Assembly: GCA_934650975.1 (NCBI GenBank) | Contig: CAKUFW010000094.1 | Coordinates: 1-7,138, forward strand | Source: an uncultured Collinsella sp. | Lineage (GTDB): Bacteria; Actinomycetota; Coriobacteriia; Coriobacteriales; Coriobacteriaceae | Length of the DNA stretch: 7,138 nucleotides | Direction: 5' to 3' | Shown: in pieces, positions 1 through 5,750 of the stretch | Position numbering within the stretch: the first letter of the stretch is position 1 | Layout of the letters: every line of letters starts with the position of its first letter | Position numbers and translations under genes: made by a program | The notes under the pieces: generated by a model | What the model was told of the DNA's origin: nothing | What the model saw: only the letters and a program-made list of their open reading frames with translations | Database searches by the model: none

Positions 1-129
1 GTTACAGAGATTCACGGGGCTCTGCAAGTAACCCGTCCATATTACCCCGCTCGCCGCCCGAGTCAACAGGTATTTTGACTCCGACCAGAGTTTCTGCACA
101 TGTCGTCCACGGGCCGTAGTGTTGCGGCG
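1..129. other. Left-edge intergenic stretch, no supported gene
   Basis: I see no convincing gene here. The stretch lies downstream of the minus-strand patatin gene. It contains a 7-bp inverted repeat, GAGTCAA (60-66) and TTGACTC (75-81), with an 8-nt loop. That could be a weak transcript end for the patatin gene, but no U-rich tract follows it on the minus strand. A second imperfect hairpin uses CAGAG (5-9) and CTCTG (20-24). One plus-strand frame is open from base 1 to a stop at 76-78. This could be the tail of an upstream gene but is too short to judge. Confidence 0.3.
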
Positions 130-1008
130 CTAGCGCTCGACGAATGCCTCGATGGCGGCCAGCATGCGCTTTGCCTCCTGGCGGCCCTGAATATACAGGT
201 CGAGCAGCTTTGCCGGGTCGTGCTCAACATGGCCGACCTCGACCGGCTTTTGCGGAGCGACGACCAGGGCACGGCCCTCACGCTCATACTTCCACAGGTG
301 CATGCGCTGGATGTTGTAGCGGTCGTGACGCGTCTCGATGGCCTCGAGCAGGTAGGGGTAGTCGGCATAACGCGCACGCGCGGCAGGCATAAACTCGTAG
401 GGCTTCTTTTCGTACGAGCGGTCCTGCGTGACAATGACGATCGCGCGGTCGAAGCCCGCCTCCTCCAGCACGTGCTCGATGGGAACCGAATCGGCCACAC
501 CGCCGTCGACGTATTTATGCCCGTCGATCTCGACCGGCGGCGTCACCAGCGGCAACGAGGTCGAAGCGCGCACAGCGTCGAGATCGAGCACGGCGCTTTT
601 GACCGGCAGGTAGGCAGCGGTTCCAAAGAGCATGTCCGTCGCGACAGCATACATCTCGATGGGGCTGGCATCGAACGTCTCGTTATCAAAGGGATCCAGG
701 CGGTCCTGGACGTCGTTGAAGATAAAGTCGTAGCCCACGATAGAGCCCGTGGACGCAAACGACGCCGCACCCATGTAGCGGTTGTCGTTGCAGAAGGTCA
801 AATTGACTCGGTTGGTGCGGCCGATCTGGTGTGACTTGTAGTTGACGCCGTTGAGGGCTCCGGCCGACACGCCGTACACCGCCGGGATCTCGACGCCGGC
901 CTCCATGAGGACGTCGAGCACGCCGGCGGTAAACTGCCCGCGAAAACTACCGCCCTCCAAGACGAGCGCGACCTTGCCGGCGTTCTTTGCCTTATCTTCT
1001 GCAGTCAT
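130..1008 (-). CDS. Patatin-like phospholipase / acylhydrolase (YjjU-type)
   Basis: This 292-residue protein is predicted to be a serine-aspartate dyad lipid acylhydrolase, cleaving acyl esters of phospholipids or related lipids. The patatin signature is complete. A glycine-rich oxyanion loop (EGGSFRG, residues 18-24) comes near the N terminus, the nucleophile elbow GVSAG places Ser48 as catalytic, and the DGG motif at 168-170 supplies the catalytic Asp168. No signal peptide or membrane segment is seen, so it is probably cytoplasmic or membrane-peripheral. The length and the short conserved N terminus fit single-domain bacterial patatin proteins of the YjjU kind. The ATG at 1006-1008 is preceded by a perfect AGGAGG (1014-1019) with a 5-nt gap, which fixes the start. 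It appears monocistronic and is separated from the acetyltransferase gene upstream by a tandem-repeat spacer. The family is secure; the substrate is unknown. Confidence 0.9.
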   Translation of the reverse strand: MTAEDKAKNAGKVALVLEGGSFRGQFTAGVLDVLMEAGVEIPAVYGVSAGALNGVNYKSHQIGRTNRVNLTFCNDNRYMGAASFASTGSIVGYDFIFNDVQDRLDPFDNETFDASPIEMYAVATDMLFGTAAYLPVKSAVLDLDAVRASTSLPLVTPPVEIDGHKYVDGGVADSVPIEHVLEEAGFDRAIVIVTQDRSYEKKPYEFMPAARARYADYPYLLEAIETRHDRYNIQRMHLWKYEREGRALVVAPQKPVEVGHVEHDPAKLLDLYIQGRQEAKRMLAAIEAFVER

Positions 1009-1013
1009 GTTGA

Positions 1014-1019
1014 CCTCCT
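1014..1019 (-). promoter_or_regulatory. Ribosome binding site of the patatin-like gene
   Basis: AGGAGG on the minus strand lies 5 nt before the ATG at 1008. It is the full anti-Shine-Dalgarno complement and decides the start codon. No clear -35/-10 pair was found between it and the repeat block. Confidence 0.8.
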
Positions 1020-1095
1020 GCCGTTGCGTTTTGGCCTTCTTCTACCCAGTTTTGGGATGGCAGGTGCGCTGGTTTTGGAGTTGAGGGGCGGGAGC

Positions 1096-1303
1096 GGAAA
1101 GCTCGTCCCATTTTGAGAGCTGATTCCGGGACACAGTTTCCGCTTGAGCAACCATCCGGAAAGCATATCCCGTTCTAAGCACGGATTCTGGGATGCACTT
1201 TCCACTTGGACCGCCATTGGGAAAGCGCGACCCATTCTGAACGCGAATTCTGGGACGCGGTTTCCGCCTGGACAGCCGTCGGGAAAGCACATCCCACTTT
1301 GGG
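1096..1303. repeat. 62-bp tandem repeat array, three full units plus a partial fourth
   Basis: Three consecutive units of exactly 62 bp run 1096-1157, 1158-1219 and 1220-1281. A truncated fourth begins at 1282 and fades near 1303. Every unit starts GGAAAGC and carries TCCCA-like, TGGGA-like and TTTCC segments in that order, so each can fold back on itself. In unit three, the 15-base arm starting at 1220 pairs at 13 of 15 positions with the arm TGGGACGCGGTTTCC. Unit length is not a multiple of three and the copies differ by scattered substitutions, so this is not a coding repeat. The array lies between the end of the acetyltransferase gene and the start of the patatin gene, both on the minus strand. 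It may act as an mRNA-end or insulating hairpin array like enterobacterial REP clusters; that role is inferred. Confidence 0.85.
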
Positions 1304-1320
1304 CGCCGAGGTCCCCGTGC

Positions 1321-1881
1321 CTAGGCCAGTCGCTTGATTACCTTGGCAGGAACGCCCGCCACCACGCAGTTGTCCGGTACATCCTTGTTGACGACCGCAC
1401 CCGCGGCGACCACTACGTTGTTGCCGATGGTCACGCCGCCCGTGATGACGCAGTTGCCCCCGATCCACACGTCATCGCCGACCGTGATGGGCTTGGATAT
1501 TGCAAGACGATCCCGCCTGCCCTCCGGCTCCATCGGGTGCCCGGTCGTAGCGATGAGCGTGCCGGGGCCGACCATGCAATAGTCGCCGAAGGTCACGGGG
1601 GCACCGTCGAGAATGGTCACGTTAAAGTTGGCGGTGAACCTCTTTCCCACGCAGATGTTCTTGCCGTTATCGCAGTGGAATCCGGGCTGTATATCCAGCT
1701 CCTCCCCTGCCTGCCCGAGCAACTCACGTGCCGCCGCCTCGCGCCCTGCGGCATCAAGCGGGTCGACAGTGGCAAGCGCCGCGCATCGGGTGGACGCCGT
1801 GTCCTTCATCTCGACAAGCTCCGGGTCGTCGTAGCGATACGGCATTCCGGCTTTCAGCTTCTCCATCTCTGTCATTGTCAC
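1321..1881 (-). CDS. maa: Sugar O-acetyltransferase (maltose/galactoside type, left-handed beta helix)
   Basis: This 186-residue protein is predicted to transfer acetyl from acetyl-CoA to a sugar hydroxyl (maltose, glucose or a galactoside). It has the two-part structure of the Maa/LacA family. The N-terminal helical maltose-acetyltransferase domain (about residues 5-58) includes a YRYDDPEL segment, and hexapeptide beta-helix repeats fill about 70-182, ending VVAGVPAKVIK. Asn85 and His115 (in ATTGHP) fall at the same numbers as active-site Asn85 and His115 of E. coli LacA. The predicted start is GTG (1879-1881), because AAGGAG at 1888-1893 sits 6 nt before it; an ATG two codons downstream would be 12 nt away. 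The gene follows the alcohol dehydrogenase by 10 nt, and its ribosome binding site merges with that gene's stop as TAAGGAG, so the two are probably co-transcribed and coupled. The family call is strong; maltose versus other sugars cannot be told from sequence. Confidence 0.92.
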   Translation of the reverse strand: MTMTEMEKLKAGMPYRYDDPELVEMKDTASTRCAALATVDPLDAAGREAAARELLGQAGEELDIQPGFHCDNGKNICVGKRFTANFNVTILDGAPVTFGDYCMVGPGTLIATTGHPMEPEGRRDRLAISKPITVGDDVWIGGNCVITGGVTIGNNVVVAAGAVVNKDVPDNCVVAGVPAKVIKRLA

Positions 1882-1887
1882 AGCACG

Positions 1888-1893
1888 CTCCTT
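1888..1893 (-). promoter_or_regulatory. Ribosome binding site deciding the GTG start of the acetyltransferase
   Basis: AAGGAG on the minus strand overlaps the TAA stop (1892-1894) of the upstream alcohol dehydrogenase, giving TAAGGAG. The 6-nt gap to GTG (1881) favours that start over the ATG at 1875. Terminating ribosomes would be delivered directly onto this site, which suggests translational coupling. Confidence 0.75.
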
Positions 1894-3052
1894 AACGGTA
1901 GCTGCGCTCGAACATGCCGAGCACGTCCTCGTCGGTCAGCCTCACCGGGTCGGCTTCGTTGTTGCCGCCCCATACCTCGTGGTACTTCTTTACCACGCCG
2001 GGAAGCTCCTCACGTGTTATTCCGTAGTCGCTCATCTTAAGGTTGGCGCAATTCACGTCGGCGATTAACTTATCGAGCGCAGCAATAAAGTCCGCACCGC
2101 CCGTCGCGCCCTCCACGCCCATGGCGCGTGCCATCTTGGCCATCTGTCCCTCGCAGCACCTGGCCTGCGCGAAGAAGTCAAAGTACTCGTGGCTTATCAT
2201 GATGAGCCCGGCGCCGTGCACCAGCTCCGGATGGGCGCTGCCGAGCGCGTGCTCCATCGTGTGCTCGGACGTACACAGCATGTAGTAGCCGGCCAGCGTA
2301 TTGGCGATAGCCATGTTGTTGCGAGCCTCCTTGTCGGAGCCGTCCGCCACGGCGCGAGGCAGGTACTTGGCGATAAGCTCGATAGCCTTTATCGCGAACA
2401 TCTCGCCCACGACATGCTCGTTCACGTTGATGACCGACTCAGCAGCATGGAAGAACGCATCCATGCCCTGCCAGGCGGTAAAGGTGGGAGGAACACTCAT
2501 CATCAGACCGGAGTCGACCACAGAAAGTGTCGGGTACATAGAGGCGTAGCCGGTCTTCTCCTGCGTCTCGTCGTTGCTGATCACCGACCACATGTCGACT
2601 TCCGAGCCGGTGCCCGCACTCGTGGTGATGCACACGAGGGGCAGGGGCGCGGCCTCGGGGATGCGTTGGCCTCCGGATACGGAGGGAGCGTAATCCCAAC
2701 AAGAGCCTTCGTTGGTAGCCACGAGTGTAATCGCCTTCGCGGCGTCCATCACCGAGCCACCGCCGAGCGCAACCACGAAGTCGCAACCCTCGCGCACCGC
2801 GCATGCGGCAGCGTCATCGACGTTGCCCGCCGTGGGGTTGGGGCGGATCTGGTCGAACAGCACATGGGAAACGCCCGCAGCGTCCAACTCCGACACCAGC
2901 GCATCGAGCTGGCCGTGGCGCTTCATCGATCCTCCCCGGCTGATGGCGATGAGCGCCTTCTTGCCGGGAAGATTCTCCTCGTGGAGCTTCTGCAGCGACC
3001 CCGCGCCGTACAGAATGCGGGTGGGGATGTCGTATACGAACTGGTCAATCAT
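1892..3052 (-). CDS. Iron-containing (group III) alcohol dehydrogenase
   Basis: This 386-residue cytoplasmic oxidoreductase is predicted to interconvert an alcohol and an aldehyde using NAD(P)H. The N-terminal Rossmann-like domain holds the pyrophosphate-binding GGGS (97-100) and the conserved TTSAGTGSEV segment (143-152). The C-terminal helical domain provides the predicted metal ligands Asp198 and His202 (GMDAFFHAAE), His264 (SEHTMEH) and His279 (ELVHG), matching the Asp-His-His-His set of FucO. Residues 40-47 read GGSMKRHG, resembling the GGSxKKxG loop of YqhD and butanol dehydrogenases more than the Asp-containing loop of FucO. That hints at NADPH use. The ATG at 3050-3052 follows AAAGGAG (3058-3064) by 5 nt. 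It is first in a probable two-gene operon with the acetyltransferase and divergent from a LacI-family regulator, so sugar-responsive repression is likely. The physiological substrate is unknown; a role in disposing of aldehydes from sugar breakdown is inference. Confidence 0.93.
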   Translation of the reverse strand: MIDQFVYDIPTRILYGAGSLQKLHEENLPGKKALIAISRGGSMKRHGQLDALVSELDAAGVSHVLFDQIRPNPTAGNVDDAAACAVREGCDFVVALGGGSVMDAAKAITLVATNEGSCWDYAPSVSGGQRIPEAAPLPLVCITTSAGTGSEVDMWSVISNDETQEKTGYASMYPTLSVVDSGLMMSVPPTFTAWQGMDAFFHAAESVINVNEHVVGEMFAIKAIELIAKYLPRAVADGSDKEARNNMAIANTLAGYYMLCTSEHTMEHALGSAHPELVHGAGLIMISHEYFDFFAQARCCEGQMAKMARAMGVEGATGGADFIAALDKLIADVNCANLKMSDYGITREELPGVVKKYHEVWGGNNEADPVRLTDEDVLGMFERSYR

Positions 3053-3148
3053 GTTCTCTCCTTTGCTATATCCGAGATACCGCTATGATATATTCATTGT
3101 ATTTAAGTTATTTACTTTATTTTCATTAAGTGAACAGGTCGATGCACA
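3053..3148. promoter_or_regulatory. Divergent promoter/operator region between dehydrogenase operon and LacI-family regulator
   Basis: This 96-bp spacer separates two divergent start codons, and its central part (about 3085-3130) is strikingly AT-rich compared with its surroundings. On the minus strand TACAAT (3096-3101) is a good -10 candidate for the dehydrogenase operon, though no clear -35 is seen. For the regulator, TTGTAT (3097-3102) and TTTCAT (3121-3126), 18 bp apart, are a weak pair. Two short palindromes could bind the regulator: ATGA-N5-TCAT (3085-3097), which overlaps the TACAAT box, and AAGT-N5-ACTT (3105-3117). Neither resembles the CG-centred LacI consensus, so the operator assignment is tentative. 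AAAGGAG (3058-3064) is the dehydrogenase ribosome binding site. The regulator has only a weak AGG (3136-3138) upstream. Confidence 0.55.
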
Positions 3149-4168
3149 ATGAGATTGAAGAACAAAGACATAGCGCAGATGCTCGGCATATCCGCAACGG
3201 CGGTGTCTCTAGCCGTCAACGGGCACCCGGGCGTCTCTGCCGAGACAAGGCGCAAGGTGTTAGAGCTTGTCAACGAGCGTAACGCCGCCGCCATGGCGGA
3301 CGCCCGTCGCGACCGTTCACTCCTTCTTGTGGTGCACAAGGAGACGGGCGAGGTAATAAACGACCTGCCGTTCTTCTCGAACCTTGTCGAAACAGTGCAG
3401 GCAGAGGCGCACCGACTGGGGCTGCCGCTTACGCTCGTGCACTATCTACCCGGACAGGACTTCGAAGAGCACCTTGGGTACGTGCGCAGCCTCGGCGCCG
3501 ACGGGATGGTGCTCGAGGCGACCGAGCTGGACGAGGCCCGCCTGCGTCGCTACCTGGAGCTTGGCCTTCCAACCGTGCTGCTCGATGGCTACTTTGACCT
3601 CATCGCCGTGGACGCCGTGACGCTTGACGACCAGACTTCGATGCTTCGGGCGTACGCGCACGCCGCCGAGATGGGGCACACAGACATCGGGTTCCTAGCG
3701 GGCATCCCACGAATCAATAACTTTGAGCACCACCTTGATGGCTTCCGCAAGGGCATAGAGCGCTTCGGCCACGCCAACGCAAACCATCCGGTGATCGAGC
3801 TGCCCTGCCAGCTGGACGCGGCATACGATGCCATGCGTCGATTCCTCGACGCACCGCCCGACGACTTCGAGATGCCCTCTTGTCTCATCGCAGACCTCGA
3901 CAACATTGCCGTCGGGGCGATGCGGGCGGTGCAGGACGCAGGCTACACCGTGCCGGAAGACGTGTCGTTTATAGGCTATGGCAACACGAACGCCTCTCTT
4001 GTCTGTCGGCCCGCGCTCACGTCCACCCAGATTAATATGTACGACTCGGGACGCATGGCGGTGCAGAGGCTCGCCGACATGCTCGACCACCCCGAGCGCC
4101 ATGCGGTCTCCACCACGTTTGTGTCGTCGGAGCTGGTTCTGCGCGATAGCGTTAGGGAAATTGTATAG
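3149..4168 (+). CDS. LacI-family transcriptional regulator
   Basis: This 339-residue DNA-binding protein probably represses the divergent dehydrogenase-acetyltransferase operon and may repress itself, releasing DNA when a sugar binds. The N-terminal LacI helix-turn-helix covers about residues 4-48 (KNKDIAQMLGISATAVS, then the NGHPGVSAETR segment). A periplasmic-binding-protein-like effector domain spans about 57-339, with family landmarks such as DNIAVGAMRAV, VPEDVSFIGYG and RPALTST near 250-293. The linker (about 43-57, NERNAAAMADARRDR) lacks the usual YxPNxxARxL hinge-helix pattern, so DNA contact through the minor groove may differ from LacI or PurR. The start is chosen because HTH proteins of this family begin a few residues before the first helix; the ribosome binding site is poor, so expression may be low. 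No terminator is seen directly after the stop, where a repeat region begins. The inducer is unknown. Confidence 0.93.
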   Translation: MRLKNKDIAQMLGISATAVSLAVNGHPGVSAETRRKVLELVNERNAAAMADARRDRSLLLVVHKETGEVINDLPFFSNLVETVQAEAHRLGLPLTLVHYLPGQDFEEHLGYVRSLGADGMVLEATELDEARLRRYLELGLPTVLLDGYFDLIAVDAVTLDDQTSMLRAYAHAAEMGHTDIGFLAGIPRINNFEHHLDGFRKGIERFGHANANHPVIELPCQLDAAYDAMRRFLDAPPDDFEMPSCLIADLDNIAVGAMRAVQDAGYTVPEDVSFIGYGNTNASLVCRPALTSTQINMYDSGRMAVQRLADMLDHPERHAVSTTFVSSELVLRDSVREIV

Positions 4169-4174
4169 GGCAAC

Positions 4175-4655
4175 AGCCCGGCTTCGGCCAGCTGCCCGCG
4201 CCCTGCACAGAGTTCGATTCTCCGCGGTGTTGGGGATGCCCGGGCGCGGGGCATGGCAGGCTGAAAGTCGAGCGACATCGCATCCGTATTGGGTCGGGGC
4301 CTTGCGCGGAGAATCCGCGTATTTGCTCCGCAAATCCGCACCGGCTTCGGCCGGCTGCCGCCGTCCTCGCCCGCGGGCTAAAAACGCTTACGCGTTTTCC
4401 TAACGCCCGCGCCCTGCATAGAGTTCGATTCTCCGCGGTGCGGGGGATCCGTTGATGGGCTGAGGCCGGGGTTAGGCGCTGGATCGACATCGCATCTATA
4501 CTGGGCCGATAGTTTGCGCGGAGAATCCGCGTATTTGCTTCGCAAATCCGCACCGGCTTCGGCCGGCTGCCGCCGTCCTCGCCCGCGGGCTAAAAACGCT
4601 TACGCGTTTTCCTAACGCCCGCGCCCTGCATAGAGTTCGATTCTCCGCGGTGCGG
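4175..4655. repeat. Complex ~212-bp direct repeat (two full copies plus partial third)
   Basis: The gene-free stretch after the LacI-family gene is almost wholly repetitive. Units begin GCCCGCGCCCTGCA at 4194, 4405 and 4617, a period of 211-212 bp; the third stops near 4655. A fragment of the unit's end also precedes the first copy (about 4175-4193). The first roughly 35 bp and the last roughly 110 bp of each unit are nearly identical between copies, while the internal 40-45 bp (after GCGGTG) differ. Each full unit contains a run of perfect short hairpins and a 17-nt stretch identical to the tmRNA T-arm region. No open reading frame with protein-like character is present. I do not recognise a named repeat family. 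A non-autonomous palindromic element, or a structured RNA amplified next to ssrA, are possible readings. Confidence 0.85.
4517..4622. repeat. Cluster of perfect short hairpins within repeat unit 2
   Basis: Successive inverted repeats are: CGCGGA-GAA-TCCGCG (4517-4531), ATTTGC-TTC-GCAAAT (4533-4547), CCGGC-TTCG-GCCGG (4553-4566, a C(UUCG)G tetraloop as RNA) and AAAACGC-TTAC-GCGTTTT (4593-4610). The last is enclosed by GCGGGC (4585-4590) and GCCCGC (4617-4622). The same series occurs in unit 1, beginning at 4305. In unit 1 the second hairpin loop reads TCC instead of TTC, a change that leaves the stem intact. Confidence 0.8.
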
Positions 4656-4660
4656 ACTAG

Positions 4661-4698
4661 AAATAAAAAGGCAGGTAGATATTGGTATCTACCTGCCT
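4661..4698 (-). terminator. Rho-independent terminator of the tmRNA
   Basis: A perfect 13-bp stem, AGGCAGGTAGATA (4669-4681) with TATCTACCTGCCT (4686-4698), has a 4-nt loop. Read on the minus strand it runs straight into TTTTTATTT (4669-4661). It begins 9 nt past the tmRNA CCA end and is the clearest intrinsic terminator in the window. Confidence 0.93.
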
Positions 4699-4706
4699 GT
4701 AACTAT

Positions 4707-5070
4707 TGGTGGAGGCGCGGAGAATCGAACTCCGGTCCACGAAAGCCCCCTGATTGGCATCTCCAAGCTCAGTCGCTGGTTTAGTCTCGGACGCTTTGCG
4801 CGCAGCGACACGCTCGCGGCGTCCTAACCGGTTCGATCTTAGCCCGCGCCATACCGATTACGTGCGCAGGAGCATTCCCCTAAAATGACGTCGCGCCGGT
4901 GTCGGGGAAATCACCGGGTTGACGCGCCGCTATAAACTAAGCAGCGAGAGCCATAGGCTCAAAAGAAGAGTTGTTGTCAATTCAATTTGACGGTACCCCT
5001 GTTTAACGAGGCGAGGAGACCTCGGCTTGCTTCCTCTCTCAGAGCTATCGTGTCGAAACCAGTCGCCCCC
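4707..5070 (-). ncRNA. ssrA: Transfer-messenger RNA (tmRNA), one-piece
   Basis: This 364-nt RNA rescues stalled ribosomes by acting as an alanine tRNA and then as a short mRNA for a degradation tag. The 5' end GGGGGCG (5070-5064) pairs with CGCCTCC (4717-4711) as a 7-bp acceptor stem with one G-U pair, followed by A and an encoded CCA (4709-4707). The 5' segment GACTGGTTTCGACACG is characteristic of tmRNA. The T-arm reads CGGAG-TTCGATT-CTCCG. A pseudoknot downstream of the tag is evident: CCGGTG (4896-4901) pairs CACCGG (4912-4917), while its loop GGGGAA (4904-4909) can pair TTCCCC (4875-4880). The tag ends in ALAA, as expected for ClpXP/ClpA targeting. The strong terminator follows. The upstream promoter is unclear; TAAGAT about 90 nt upstream is a weak candidate. 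Identification is secure. Confidence 0.97.
4937..4978 (-). other. tmRNA proteolysis-tag reading frame (DNNSSFEPMALAA, TAG stop)
   Basis: Within ssrA the tag frame runs from GAC (4978-4976) to TAG (4939-4937), encoding DNNSSFEPMALAA. The hydrophobic ALAA terminus is the conserved recognition element for ClpX and ClpA. An in-frame TGA lies two codons before GAC, so the resume codon is GAC or the ATT just before it; I favour GAC. The charged and polar first half is typical of spacer residues contacting SspB-type or ClpA partners elsewhere. Confidence 0.85.
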
Positions 5071-5265
5071 GAATGTCGGGAAAGTCTGGATGGCATTGGG
5101 CACGAGCACCCAACACCCGTCGACTTTTCAAGGAACATGCGAGGCGAGCCCCGCTTGTGGAGTGTTATCTTACCACGTTCTGAAAGCGGACAGCTGTTCT
5201 ATGCACGAGCTGTGAAGACCACAATGTGCGCGCGACTTCGCACTTTTGCTACCGATTGCGTCACG

Positions 5266-5302
5266 TATATTTTCGCCAAGCAAAATCGACCCGTCGAAAG
5301 GA
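5266..5302 (+). promoter_or_regulatory. Candidate -10 box and ribosome binding site of the 144-residue protein gene
   Basis: TATATT (5266-5271) is a plausible -10 element in otherwise GC-rich DNA, about 36 nt before the start codon; no good -35 is seen at the usual spacing. AAAGGA (5297-5302) lies 5 nt before ATG (5308) and is a convincing ribosome binding site. Together they support starting the gene at 5308 rather than at any upstream in-frame ATG. Confidence 0.5.
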
Positions 5303-5307
5303 CCGTT

Positions 5308-5742
5308 ATGGATACCAAACAGCAGCTCGTCAATGCCCTTGTTGGCCTGGGCGCCACTATTACCGAAGCCATGGACGTCATCGAGGGCTTTGTCCCCTGC
5401 GGACATCCCGCCCTCACGGTATCGAACGCACTCGTCGCGCTGGACGCTGACGATGATGCAGGTCTCACCCAACAGCTTGAGACCGTCGAGGGCTTTATCG
5501 ACCACGTAAGTGAGAACCGCGGCGTCACCGCACATCACGATGCCTTTGTTGAGCTCGCAGGTCCCAAAGCTGATCTGCTCGCAGCAATCCGTGAGGTAAG
5601 CGCCCTTATGCAGACCGCAGGCGTCAAGAACACCCAGGTCAACGAGTGGGTCTACCGCAGCCTGGCCGCACTGAACGATTCCGACGAAAAGGCCGCCGAC
5701 AAGCTCGCCGAAGCTCCTGCCATCAAGGCAGCGCTTTTGTAA
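5308..5742 (+). CDS. Unrecognised 144-residue helical protein
   Basis: I do not recognise this family. The protein is acidic to neutral, alanine-rich and probably all-helical, with no signal peptide, membrane span or catalytic motif that I can see. It has one Cys (Cys31, in a PCGHP turn) and adjacent histidines at 76-77. The two N-terminal segments look like a weak duplication: NALVGL (9-14) followed by IEGF (25-28), and NALVAL (40-45) followed by VEGF (60-63). The ATG at 5308 is chosen because AAAGGA lies 5 nt upstream. The open frame continues upstream to 4987, but that extension would run antisense through the tmRNA gene and has no ribosome binding site. It stands alone between ssrA and a convergent toxin-antitoxin operon. 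A small cytoplasmic adaptor or binding protein is possible, but there is no direct evidence. Confidence 0.75.
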   Translation: MDTKQQLVNALVGLGATITEAMDVIEGFVPCGHPALTVSNALVALDADDDAGLTQQLETVEGFIDHVSENRGVTAHHDAFVELAGPKADLLAAIREVSALMQTAGVKNTQVNEWVYRSLAALNDSDEKAADKLAEAPAIKAALL

Positions 5743-5750
5743 TTTAAGAA

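Noticed and set aside
100..834. 244-residue plus-strand open frame
   Set aside because: It is antisense to the patatin-like gene and has no recognisable domain or ribosome binding site.
1096..1303. CRISPR array
   Set aside because: The 62-bp units abut and are imperfect throughout; there is no constant-repeat/unique-spacer alternation and no cas gene in view.
1144..2040. 298-residue plus-strand open frame
   Set aside because: It runs antisense through the repeat array and the acetyltransferase gene, has no family motifs, and is an artefact of GC-rich third positions.
2189..3088. 299-residue plus-strand open frame
   Set aside because: It is exactly antisense to the alcohol dehydrogenase, whose motifs and ribosome binding site are clear; the composition is His/Arg/Val-rich shadow protein.
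3695..4333. 212-residue minus-strand open frame
   Set aside because: It covers the LacI-family gene in antisense and continues into the repeats; no supporting signals.
4593..4610. Intrinsic terminator for the LacI-family gene
   Set aside because: The AAAACGC/GCGTTTT stem is AT-rich, is followed by CC rather than a U-tract, and lies more than 400 nt past the stop.
4194..4655. tRNA genes suggested by GTTCGATTC loops in the repeats
   Set aside because: The T-stem is mismatched (A-C and U-G at the base), and no acceptor stem, D-arm or anticodon arm can be drawn around it.
4210..4732. Attachment-site direct repeats of an element integrated into ssrA
   Set aside because: The 17-nt identity is inverted relative to the tmRNA 3' end; the only direct-orientation match is about 12 nt, and no integrase gene is present.
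4987..5307. N-terminal extension of the 144-residue protein
   Set aside because: It would overlap the tmRNA gene in antisense, the translation does not look like protein, and the good ribosome binding site sits at 5297-5302.
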